Below, one piece after another: positions 1-8,399 of a DNA stretch of 59,673 bases. How positions within the stretch are numbered: the first letter of the stretch is position 1; each line of letters opens with the position of its first letter. The notes under the pieces were generated by a model, which had not been told where the DNA came from, searched no databases, and saw nothing but the letters and a program-made list of their open reading frames with translations. Origin of the DNA: an uncultured Bacteroidota bacterium (GTDB lineage: Bacteria; Bacteroidota; Bacteroidia; JABEUT01); contig CAIWVW010000109.1 of assembly GCA_903916255.1 (NCBI GenBank), forward strand, positions 1 to 59,673, read 5' to 3'. The translations under genes were made by a program, and so were the position numbers.

Positions 1-1158
1 TCCGTCAGGTGAATAAATTACACCATATTGCGTGGGTGCTGTACCAGTGCCCGTACCTCCATAGTTGTCGGCAACGGGAGTTGTTATCCCTAATGAAAGG
101 GTGCCTCCTAAAGCGACTGTTCCACCACCTGTAATTGGGGCGGTAGTATTAATGGTAACAGAATTATTGGCAAGCATACTATTGGTTACGCCTCCAGTAG
201 CAATAGCTATAGTTCCAGTTGAAGTAATTGGGTTTGCACTGAAAGTTAATCCGCTTGTACCTGTAACTGCTCCGGGCGCTCCTGCTGCTACAGAAGTTAC
301 TGTTCCCGTATGGCTTAAACTGGTTTGAGTAACATTGGTAACCTGTCCTTCTGCATTTACCGTAACCACCGGGACTTGTGTCGTACTGGTATAGGTTCCT
401 GCCGGTGATGGGCTTAGAGCAGCCAATGCAATAGTTCCGGCTCCTGTAATTGGGCTAGGGGTAAAGGTCAGTCCGCTGCTGCCTGAAGCTGTTCCGCCTT
501 CTGTTCCGGGGCCTACTGATGTTACGGTTCCTCCGGTACCGGTGATAGTTACTGTTCCCCCTAAAGCAACGGTTGCTGAAGGCGTAAAGGTTACACCTGT
601 TCCGCTAAATGTTACACTTGAATGAGCCAATGCAGAGTTTGGTATTAGTGTTGGTAAATCTGCCAAGCTTAATGCTCTGAAAGAAGGTGTTGCGGGAGAA
701 CCTGTTGAAGGGCCTGAAAAAACAGTATTGGCAGTTTCAGTAGTTAATGTAACTCCGAGTGTGCCGGAGGAAGTTACCGGCGAACCGCTTACTGAAAATA
801 TGGAAGGCATTGATAACCCAACAGAGGTTACCTGAGGGCCTGTTAAATTATTATATAAATAATCCCATTGGCTGCCCGACCAGTAGTAAAACCCTGCACC
901 AAACAACCCATTGCTGATGGATGTAGTAGGGTTATACACTATTAAGCCAGCTTTCGGCGAGGGTATAGTGGTAACATCCACGGAGGAGGTGAATGTAACA
1001 GCCGGGGTGAGAAAACCCAAATTAGGGTTTGCGCTCAAATCGAGAATAGCACTGGGGCTTCCCGCTGCTCCGCTGGTGTTCATAGATATGTACTGGGAAT
1101 ATACACCCTGACATACACTAACCAGTAATGCGACTAAATATATTTTTATATGCTTCAT
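1..1158 (-). CDS. Secreted tail-fibre-like repeat protein, N-terminal part (cut by window edge)
   Basis: The frame is open from an ATG at 1158 to the window edge, giving 386 residues without a stop. The start MKHIKIYLVALLVSVCQGVYS is a typical signal peptide with cleavage near residue 22. It is followed by an ILDLS...GFLTPAVTF segment seen in Bacteroidota surface proteins, then an FYYWSGSQWDYL motif and low-complexity Gly/Ser/Thr repeats of the kind VTSV..GTEG...GLTF..NPIT and NYGGTGTGTAPTQYGVIY, which resemble phage tail-fibre repeats. It is closely similar to the N-terminal third of the next gene upstream (1232-5326), so the two are tandem paralogues. Extracellular location is inferred from the signal peptide. 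The C-terminal end, which would show how it is anchored or sorted, lies outside the window. Confidence 0.8.
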   Translation of the reverse strand, partial: MKHIKIYLVALLVSVCQGVYSQYISMNTSGAAGSPSAILDLSANPNLGFLTPAVTFTSSVDVTTIPSPKAGLIVYNPTTSISNGLFGAGFYYWSGSQWDYLYNNLTGPQVTSVGLSMPSIFSVSGSPVTSSGTLGVTLTTETANTVFSGPSTGSPATPSFRALSLADLPTLIPNSALAHSSVTFSGTGVTFTPSATVALGGTVTITGTGGTVTSVGPGTEGGTASGSSGLTFTPSPITGAGTIALAALSPSPAGTYTSTTQVPVVTVNAEGQVTNVTQTSLSHTGTVTSVAAGAPGAVTGTSGLTFSANPITSTGTIAIATGGVTNSMLANNSVTINTTAPITGGGTVALGGTLSLGITTPVADNYGGTGTGTAPTQYGVIYSPDG

Positions 1159-1231
1159 AAGAATATGTATAAGGTCTTTGATTAAGTTTACTTTCCTGTT
1201 TTATTGTTTTTTTTAAATCTTTTATGCTGTT

Positions 1232-4200
1232 TTAGTATACAATAATTGCTTCTCCGTTGCCACCATTGCTGCCGGGTTCTGCACCCGTCCAGTTATTATC
1301 CCCGCTTCCGCCGCCGCCGGGTTGATTTCCTGGAGAACCGGCTGAGTTCCCAGTTCCTCCGCAACTTGTATTATATCCTCCTGCTCCTCCAGGATAAGTA
1401 CCCGGGCCTCCTGCTCCTCCCGCTACATCACAGGAAGTAGCATTGGATAAAGGGGCACTTCCACCACCGCCAGAACCTGCACCACCGCCACCTGTTCCAG
1501 TATATCCGTTTGTGCTGCCGGTTCCATTATTTCCGGAATTACCAGCACCTCCTGAATAAATTGTAATTCCTGTGCCGGAACCAGTACTTCCTCCAGGTCC
1601 ACCCGCAAAAACATCTCCGGCAGGCGTGAGAGATGCGCCCGTACCTCCTGCTCCTCCGTCTGCATCCCAAGTACCAAGGGCACCAACAAAAGTAGTGCTA
1701 CCACCTGTAGAGCCATTATCCGGGGATGTCGTTGTACCTCCAGCACCGCCTGCTCCAACTGTAACGGTGTATGTGTTTCCTCCAGTAAGGCCACTGATGG
1801 TAGCTGTGCCACATGCGCCGCCGCCGCCGCCGCCGCCATTTAAGAAATCTACAGGTGAAGACTCGAAAGAACCGCCGCCGCCGCCGCCGCCGCCAAATAA
1901 ATATATGGTAGCCGTAGTAACCCCACATGGAACTGTCCAGTTGCTAGTACCAACGGTAGTATATGTAGCTACTCCATGTCCTACTATAGTAACAGGTAAG
2001 GTGCCGGATCCCGATCCGCAACCATTTGTAACTGTTACAGAAATAGTTCCTGAACCCGCTGAACCTGCTGTAGTAACTGAAACCGAATAGGATGTAGATG
2101 AGCCTATAATAGTTCCTACACTTCCTGGAACGGTCCAGCTATAAGTGTTTCCTGTAATATTAGGAACAGAAAAAGAAGTTGAGTAGCTCGTTATAAGTGT
2201 AGTGCCACATGCTGGAGTAATGCTTTGTGTTCCGGGAGAAGATGTTCCCGTTATGTAGGCAAGGGAGGCAGGTGCAGCCGCACAACCTCCATTATATGAA
2301 TATGGTGTGCAAGTTATATTGCCAGATGTGGCTGTTGTTGAGAATGTAACACTAATGCTGGCTGTTCCCTGGCCCGAATTGATAGTAACATTTGCAGGAA
2401 CAGCCCATACATAATATGTAGCGCCTGTGGCTGTGCTGGTATAAGATGTTGTGTAGTTTGAAGTTAAACAGATTGAAGTGCTTCCTGTAATTGTACCTGT
2501 GGTAGGTGTGGCAGTTGTGGTTGTAATTACATCAGTAACGGCAGAGCTGGTGCCGCAAGGATTGGTTGCGGTAGCTGAAAGGGTAAATGTTCCGGAAGCA
2601 GGTGCTGTAATTGTTACAACACTTGTTCCTTGGCCTGCCGTAATTGCGCCGGAAGAAATGGACCAGGTATAACTTGTTGCTCCGCTAACTGAAGAGACCG
2701 TATAAGTTGCCGAGGTTGCTGCGCACATGGTTGTGACTCCGCTTATTGATGCCGGAGTACCGGGTGCGCCATAACATTCACATGAAATGGCTTGCCATGC
2801 AGAACCATTATAATATACAAAGCAGCCTGTGGTTGTGTTAAACACCAAAAGTCCGGCAGCCGGAGATGCTATAACGGTGCTTGGAAGTGCATTAACCGAA
2901 TACGTAACCCTTGGAATTAGCAGTCCTGCGGTAGTGGAAGCCATATCAACCAATGCGCCGGAAGTTGGAGTAGCACCCGTGTTATTGATAGCTACCCCTC
3001 CATTTGTACCTGAAGATGAAAATGCAGATGGCTGAATACTTACATTACTACCGGAAGTATTGGAACCGGCAGTTCCAGCAGCTATTACTAATCCGCCGCC
3101 AACTGTATTAGAGCCTCCAGCCGCACCGCCTTTAATGGTAATAGCCCCGCCGCTGCTGGATGCTGCACCCGCTTGTGCCGCAAGGTTAACACCATTCCCA
3201 ACACCATTTGAGGTTGTAGCGGTAGATACATTTAATATGTTATTTCCCGGAGAATTATTGCCAATTCCTACGGAGGCGCCATTGGTAGATTTTGCTACAT
3301 ATAAGTATGGGTTTGCAGTTCCTCCGTTATTAACGCTGAAAGTTCCCGTGCCTGCGACCGAACCGGTACCCAAGTCAAATTCCATAGGGTAATTACTTGC
3401 TGAAGCATTTACCGAAGTACTTTGAATAAGGGCGCCGCCTAATTGAACTGTGGTTCCTGTTTCTGTTACTCCATTGTTTGCAGTGATTAATGTACTTGGC
3501 GATGTCCAGCTTAACGTTCCGGAGCCATTATTGGTAAGAATACTATTTGCGGCTCCCTGTGAAAGCGGGAGGGTTAATGAATAGCTGGCGGCAGAGGCTA
3601 AACTTCCGGCTTGTATACTGACAGTATTCGCATTGGTATTATTATAAAAGGTAGCTGTACCTGTAGTTGCTCCCGTAGAACTTGGTTGGCCTAAGGATAC
3701 TGTTCCATTTGCATTTAATAAGTTTACAGGGGTTGTGGTTCCTATGCCCACATTTCCGGTAGTGTTTCCAATAATTACTGCACCGGTATTTGTACCAGCT
3801 CCAATAGTAGTTGTCGCGGCACCTGTGGTGTTTAAATTTACAGTTCCGGTAGATGTTAGTCCTGCTGATGTAACATTTCCGCCCGAACTTACGCTAGCTA
3901 AGGGTGTAGCTGCAGAGTTGTCGAAATTAATAAGGTTTGCTGTTTGTCCGGAAGCCCCTTCAATTACACCGCCAATATTAGCCGCCGCCACACTCTGAAT
4001 ATTAAAACTGGCTGATTGTGCAGCTGAGAATTGGTTTTGTATGTATGTACTGCCAAGTAAGGTTGCTACCGATTGAAAAGTAGGTGCTGAGCCTGTATTT
4101 CCTGCCAATATGGTATTTGCTGCACCCTGTGCTGTTGTGCTATATGTGGTAGCAGTAGGGGCGTACATTACGCCATACTGCACTGGTGCTGTAACAGTAC

Positions 4201-5326
4201 CTGTTCCACCATAGTTATAAGCCAGCGGGGTAGTAAGTCCAATAGTAGTAGTACCGCCTAAAGCAACTGCACCTCCACCGCTAAGTGGCGCAGTTACTGC
4301 GGCTGTAAATGTTGGTGTGGCTAACATTGCATTTGAAACTCCTCCGTTTGCAATAGAAATAGAGCCTGTTGAAGTAATCGGGTTTGTTGCAAATGTTAAT
4401 CCGCTGCTGTTTGTATTTGCACCGGGTGTTCCTGCGCTTACGGAAGTTACCGTACCTGCTGCCGCAGAAATAGTTGAGGCAGCAGTAACCTGTCCTTCAT
4501 CATTTACAGTAAGTACCGGAATTAATGTGCCACTGCCATAAGTTCCGGCAGTTACAGCAGTTTTAGCTAATGATATAGAAACGGTATTTGATGTTATAGG
4601 TGAAATTGTTAACCCGCTGGTATTGGTTGCCGCCGCACCTTCTGTGCCTGGCGCCACCGAAGCAATAGTGCTTCCGGATGCAGTTATTGTTACAGTTCCG
4701 CCTAAAGAAACCGGGGAGCCGCTAACTGAAACACCTGAGCCTGCAGTAACGGTAAAACTTGAATTTTGAAGATTTGCATTTGGAATTATGCCTGCCGATA
4801 GGTCTGAAATTGTCATTGCTCTGAAAGTCGGTGCGGCCGGAGAGCCTGTGGATGGTCCTGCAAATATCAAATTGGCATTTTCATTATTTAAAGTGGCCGT
4901 AAGTGTTCCTGCTGAGGTGATTGGAGAACCGCTTACCGAAAATATGGATGGCATTGTTAACCCAACGGATGAAACACCTGCGGAGGAATAGCCGCTGTTG
5001 CTTAAATAATCCCATTGTGAACCAGTCCAGTAGTAAAATCCGGCGCCGGATAGTCCGTTACTTACAGAAGTTGTAGGGTTGTAAACAATTAAACCCGTTT
5101 GGGGTGAAGGAATTGTTGTTGCATCTACGGAAGAAGTAAAGGTTACCGAAGGCAACAAAAGACCTAAATTCGCATTTGAAGCGTCGCTTAAATCTAAAAT
5201 AGCCGAAGGGTTGGCCGTATTGTTTCCGGCTTTGTTAATAGCTATATTCCCCGATTGCGAAAAAAGTGTGGACGACACACTCAGGCATAGCGCCATAATG
5301 GCACATTTAATAAAATTATACTTCAC
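1232..5326 (-). CDS. Large secreted tail-fibre-like protein with PKD-like and glycine-rich C-terminal domains
   Basis: About 1364 residues from a GTG start at 5326. I chose this start because it gives a clean signal peptide (KYNFIKCAIMALCLSVSSTLFSQ) aligned with that of the paralogue at 1-1158; the frame stays open to an ATG at 5440, which would add 38 residues before it. Order of regions: signal peptide; ILDLS...LLLPSVTF segment; Thr/Ser/Gly repeats with the tail-fibre-like NYGGTG...YGVMYAP motif; a second LLIPRVTY...GLLVFNTTTGCFVYYNGSAWQ segment near residue 850; two or three PKD-like modules with CG and YTWS motifs; and a final glycine-rich domain (NWTVPCGVTTATIYLFGGGGG...) ending GEAIIVY. 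No T9SS sorting domain is evident at the C terminus. Probably a long surface fibre or adhesin; function is inferred from architecture only. Confidence 0.75.
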   Translation of the reverse strand: MKYNFIKCAIMALCLSVSSTLFSQSGNIAINKAGNNTANPSAILDLSDASNANLGLLLPSVTFTSSVDATTIPSPQTGLIVYNPTTSVSNGLSGAGFYYWTGSQWDYLSNSGYSSAGVSSVGLTMPSIFSVSGSPITSAGTLTATLNNENANLIFAGPSTGSPAAPTFRAMTISDLSAGIIPNANLQNSSFTVTAGSGVSVSGSPVSLGGTVTITASGSTIASVAPGTEGAAATNTSGLTISPITSNTVSISLAKTAVTAGTYGSGTLIPVLTVNDEGQVTAASTISAAAGTVTSVSAGTPGANTNSSGLTFATNPITSTGSISIANGGVSNAMLATPTFTAAVTAPLSGGGAVALGGTTTIGLTTPLAYNYGGTGTVTAPVQYGVMYAPTATTYSTTAQGAANTILAGNTGSAPTFQSVATLLGSTYIQNQFSAAQSASFNIQSVAAANIGGVIEGASGQTANLINFDNSAATPLASVSSGGNVTSAGLTSTGTVNLNTTGAATTTIGAGTNTGAVIIGNTTGNVGIGTTTPVNLLNANGTVSLGQPSSTGATTGTATFYNNTNANTVSIQAGSLASAASYSLTLPLSQGAANSILTNNGSGTLSWTSPSTLITANNGVTETGTTVQLGGALIQSTSVNASASNYPMEFDLGTGSVAGTGTFSVNNGGTANPYLYVAKSTNGASVGIGNNSPGNNILNVSTATTSNGVGNGVNLAAQAGAASSSGGAITIKGGAAGGSNTVGGGLVIAAGTAGSNTSGSNVSIQPSAFSSSGTNGGVAINNTGATPTSGALVDMASTTAGLLIPRVTYSVNALPSTVIASPAAGLLVFNTTTGCFVYYNGSAWQAISCECYGAPGTPASISGVTTMCAATSATYTVSSVSGATSYTWSISSGAITAGQGTSVVTITAPASGTFTLSATATNPCGTSSAVTDVITTTTATPTTGTITGSTSICLTSNYTTSYTSTATGATYYVWAVPANVTINSGQGTASISVTFSTTATSGNITCTPYSYNGGCAAAPASLAYITGTSSPGTQSITPACGTTLITSYSTSFSVPNITGNTYSWTVPGSVGTIIGSSTSYSVSVTTAGSAGSGTISVTVTNGCGSGSGTLPVTIVGHGVATYTTVGTSNWTVPCGVTTATIYLFGGGGGGGGSFESSPVDFLNGGGGGGGACGTATISGLTGGNTYTVTVGAGGAGGTTTSPDNGSTGGSTTFVGALGTWDADGGAGGTGASLTPAGDVFAGGPGGSTGSGTGITIYSGGAGNSGNNGTGSTNGYTGTGGGGAGSGGGGSAPLSNATSCDVAGGAGGPGTYPGGAGGYNTSCGGTGNSAGSPGNQPGGGGSGDNNWTGAEPGSNGGNGEAIIVY
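1817..1894 (-). repeat. Two (GCC/GGC)7 triplet tracts encoding polyglycine
   Basis: Two runs of seven perfect GCC/CCG triplets (1817-1837 and 1872-1892) lie in the glycine-rich domain of the 1232-5326 gene and are read as glycine codons on the minus strand. Slippage in such runs would change glycine number without shifting frame. Similar tracts occur at 13890-13915 and 14496-14520 in the 12122-15283 gene. Confidence 0.85.
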
Positions 5327-5709
5327 AATGTTGTAGTTTAAAATGTTTGGTATGGTGACCGGGAAAAATTTAATTCCCTTTCGTAATATTCTTAAATATT
5401 GGAATGCACTTCCACTGAAGTAATATTGTCGCATAAGCAATAAGATTTTTTAACAGGCTGGACAAACTTAACAAAAAAATAACACCACTTTTATGATTGC
5501 GACCTTTTTTTAAACAAGGGATTGTGAATAACATTGATAAGCAGATACATAAAATTTAAAAAATGTTAAAATGTCAATTATTTGTAACATTTTTCCAGTC
5601 AAATCTGTAAAAAATATATTCATTGAGGCGGGCATGAACTGGTCAAATGATTTGAATTCTTTTTAGTCGTGAGTATTTAATTTAATACTTTTGCGCCTTT
5701 CTTAAAATT
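5327..5709. promoter_or_regulatory. 383-bp divergent intergenic region with an inverted repeat and candidate -7 boxes
   Basis: This is the longest gene-free stretch in the window. It separates the minus-strand fibre gene from the plus-strand sugar kinase. It contains a perfect 10-bp inverted repeat, AAAAATGTTA at 5559-5568 and TAACATTTTT at 5585-5594, with a 16-nt loop. A TACTTTTG box at 5686-5693, 16 bp before the kinase ATG, fits the Bacteroidota -7 consensus TAnnTTTG. On the minus strand TAAGTTTG (5470-5463) could serve the fibre gene. I see no convincing -33 TTG at the right spacing for either box. Confidence 0.5.
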
Positions 5710-6630
5710 ATGAGTTTATTAGTAGTTGGTACAGTTGCTTTCGACAGCATACATACCCCATTTGGTAAAGTTGAAAAGACAGTTGGCGGAGCTGCAACCT
5801 ACATTGCATTGAGTGCATCCTTTTTTACAAAAAATACCGGCATTGTTTCTGTAGTTGGGGAGGATTTTCCTGAAACCACACTGCATAAATTAAAAAAGCA
5901 AAATATCAATATCGACGGGCTCCAGATAATTAAGGGGGGCAAGTCGTTTTATTGGTCAGGGAAATACCATGAAGACCTTAATAACCGTGACACTTTGGTA
6001 ACTGAACTGAATGTGCTGGCTGATTTTAACCCTGTGGTTCCGAAACAATACCTTGATGCCGATTTTTTAATGCTGGGTAACCTTACTCCGGCTGTTCAGC
6101 AAAGTGTAATAAACCAAATGAGCAAAAGGCCAAAACTGATAGTTTTGGATACCATGAATTTTTGGATGGAAAGTATGCCTCAGGAACTTGCCAAAACAAT
6201 TTCGATGGTGGATGTGCTGACTGTTAATGATGCAGAGGCTCGCCAGTTATCAGGGGAGTATTCACTGGTAAAAGCGGCTAAGAAAATCTTAAAAATGGGT
6301 CCGAAATACCTCATTATAAAAAAGGGCGAACATGGAGCTTTGTTGTTCGATAACAAACAAGTCTTTTTTGCCCCTGCCATTCCATTGGAAGAAGTATTTG
6401 ACCCTACCGGCGCAGGAGATAGCTTTGCCGGCGGATTTATCGGTTACCTCGACAAAACAAAAGACATATCATTCGATAATATGAAACGCGCCGTGATATT
6501 TGGCTCGGCAGCGGCTTCTTTCTGTGTGGAAAAATTTGGAATCGACAGATTGCTGGAAATATCAGACGATGAGATGCATGACAGAATAAAAGAGTTTATC
6601 AACCTGGTGCAGTTTGATATTCAGTTGTGA
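5710..6630 (+). CDS. PfkB-family (ribokinase-like) sugar or nucleoside kinase
   Basis: 306 residues, the usual length for the family. It transfers phosphate from ATP to a sugar or nucleoside hydroxyl in the cytoplasm. Visible features: the N-terminal GTVAFDSIHTPFG strand and VGGAATYIALSASFF glycine-rich substrate lid region, and the PfkB signature DPTGAGDSFAGGF at residues 231-243, in which D237 is the expected catalytic base. The substrate cannot be told from sequence. It stands alone: the upstream gene is divergent and the downstream gene is convergent with a gap of only 2 bp. A -7-like box (TACTTTTG, 5686-5693) precedes the ATG by 16 bp. Confidence 0.9.
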   Translation: MSLLVVGTVAFDSIHTPFGKVEKTVGGAATYIALSASFFTKNTGIVSVVGEDFPETTLHKLKKQNINIDGLQIIKGGKSFYWSGKYHEDLNNRDTLVTELNVLADFNPVVPKQYLDADFLMLGNLTPAVQQSVINQMSKRPKLIVLDTMNFWMESMPQELAKTISMVDVLTVNDAEARQLSGEYSLVKAAKKILKMGPKYLIIKKGEHGALLFDNKQVFFAPAIPLEEVFDPTGAGDSFAGGFIGYLDKTKDISFDNMKRAVIFGSAAASFCVEKFGIDRLLEISDDEMHDRIKEFINLVQFDIQL

Positions 6631-6632
6631 TT

Positions 6633-8345
6633 TTATTTCTGAATAATTAATTTTCCGCTTCCTACAAAGCTGCCATCCTCTTTAAGCACCCTATAAAAGT
6701 AAATTCCATTGGGCTGATAAGATAAATCAATTTTGAGTATTGAATTTTGAATATCTATCTTGGAATAAATTTTTTCTCCAAGCACATTATAAACTTCTAC
6801 AGATGCGTGAGTAATTAAATAAGGCAACTGTATGGCAAATTGTCCATTATTTGGGTTAGGATATAAAATGACATTTTCGCTTGGAATGGCAATAGGAGTT
6901 ATCCCTGTCTCCTTATCACATTCTTGCCACCTGCCAATAAAAATACTTTCCCCTCCTCCTAACACTCCCGAAAACATAAGCGTATCTGGCCCGCAGAAAA
7001 TAGTATCGGAACTATATTCACCAAATGTACCTGCTAAATAATGATAAGTGCCTGTAGAATCCGAAGTAATGCTGCAACCTGCAAGGTTATTAAGTATTGA
7101 AGCGCAAATTGGAGTTCCGGCCGTATCTAATTTCATTATAAAGTCTGCTGAAACTATCCAAGGCTCAAGAGAAATAGTATCACTTCCGCAAATAAGAGGA
7201 ACATTACTTCCCCCATTATTCCCCCCAATATATATATGACTCCCGTCTGAAACCATAGAATAAGAAGACCATCCTGTGCTTATGGGTTGTTTTGCCCATA
7301 GAACATTGCCTGCTGTATCATATTTCGTTAAAAAATTAGAAAAACTATATGTCGTATTTAAACTATGGCTGCCGAATTGAGCAGAGTATAGAAAACTCCC
7401 GCCTAAATATGGATTACCCTCCATGTCAGTTGTCACACATCCCCCATCAATACTAATGAGATAAGAACCTTCGCTTTGCTTTGCCCATAAAACCCTACCC
7501 GATGGGGAATATTTTACTAAATAGGTATTGATATTTGAATCATTATTTGTAGTTAGGGTATTAGAGGCAAATGAAATAGTGTCTGTAAATTCCCCACATT
7601 CATAAATATTATCAAATTTATCGGTTGCCATAGAGCCTATAATCGCATATTCACCCATAGCTTTAGATGAAGGCAAGCCTTGCCTTCCCCAAATGACATT
7701 ACCATTTGGGTCATACTTTAATAAAATTGGGTAAAGATAACCTGGATTAGGATTCATAAAAGTATACGCCCCAAATGAGACTGTATCTGAAATACCTCCC
7801 GCTACAAGGATATTTCCAGGTTCATCTGTCGCAACAACAATCCCTTTTGAAAAATCAAAGTTTGTATGTTCACTGCCTTCCTTTGCCCATAAAATAGTAC
7901 CATTTGAATCAAATTTTACTATAAAAAGGTCAGTTCCCATGCCACTTCTTAATATTTTAGTCCCCAAATGCACGGTTCCATTGAAACCTCCGGTTATATA
8001 AACATTTCCGTTTTTGTCGGTTGCTACTGACCTGCCATATCCACTTGAATTTATACTATCTTTAGAACTAAATGCCCAAAGTAATGTTCCGGAAGAATTA
8101 TATTTGAGTAAAAAAAAACTTCCTCCGGAAAGCGTATCGTTTCCCACAATTAAACTACTTTCATAGCCCCCAGTAAAAAAAGCACTATTGTTTGCACCTG
8201 CTGTGGAGGACGATATAGTTGGTTGGGCGCAATAATCAATAAGGTTTGGGGCTATGCCCTGTCTTCCCCAAAGCCAGGATTGGGCAAAGAGTGAAGAGCT
8301 AAGAATGGAGATTGAAAAGAGAAAAAACAGTTTAAATATTTTCAT
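6633..8345 (-). CDS. SBBP-repeat secreted protein with T9SS type A sorting domain
   Basis: 570 residues. An N-terminal signal peptide (KIFKLFFLFSISILSSSLFAQ) is followed by about eight repeats of the type F.LKYDSNG..LWAK...S....G..VATD..GN.Y..G.F, which match the SBBP beta-propeller-related repeat. The C-terminal roughly 75 residues, starting at VILYPNPNNGQFAIQL and including VEVYNVLGEKIY and PNGIYFYRVL, form a T9SS type A sorting domain, so the protein should be exported by the Por system and attached to the cell surface or released. Ligand or function unknown. A TATATTTG box on the minus strand (8371-8364) lies about 18 bp upstream of the ATG and fits the -7 consensus. Confidence 0.9.
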   Translation of the reverse strand: MKIFKLFFLFSISILSSSLFAQSWLWGRQGIAPNLIDYCAQPTISSSTAGANNSAFFTGGYESSLIVGNDTLSGGSFFLLKYNSSGTLLWAFSSKDSINSSGYGRSVATDKNGNVYITGGFNGTVHLGTKILRSGMGTDLFIVKFDSNGTILWAKEGSEHTNFDFSKGIVVATDEPGNILVAGGISDTVSFGAYTFMNPNPGYLYPILLKYDPNGNVIWGRQGLPSSKAMGEYAIIGSMATDKFDNIYECGEFTDTISFASNTLTTNNDSNINTYLVKYSPSGRVLWAKQSEGSYLISIDGGCVTTDMEGNPYLGGSFLYSAQFGSHSLNTTYSFSNFLTKYDTAGNVLWAKQPISTGWSSYSMVSDGSHIYIGGNNGGSNVPLICGSDTISLEPWIVSADFIMKLDTAGTPICASILNNLAGCSITSDSTGTYHYLAGTFGEYSSDTIFCGPDTLMFSGVLGGGESIFIGRWQECDKETGITPIAIPSENVILYPNPNNGQFAIQLPYLITHASVEVYNVLGEKIYSKIDIQNSILKIDLSYQPNGIYFYRVLKEDGSFVGSGKLIIQK

Positions 8346-8399
8346 TGGCTTCCTATTGTTTTACAAATATAAGAAATTCCATCTATAGCAAAGTATAGC

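Noticed and set aside
1572-2090. A proline-rich plus-strand open frame of 172 codons
   Set aside because: It is the antisense of the glycine-rich domain of the minus-strand gene at 1232-5326; its proline runs are read from glycine codons, and it has no signal or start context.
1-5326. Prophage remnant suggested by tail-fibre-like repeats
   Set aside because: Both proteins have signal peptides and no phage structural, packaging or integration genes lie nearby.
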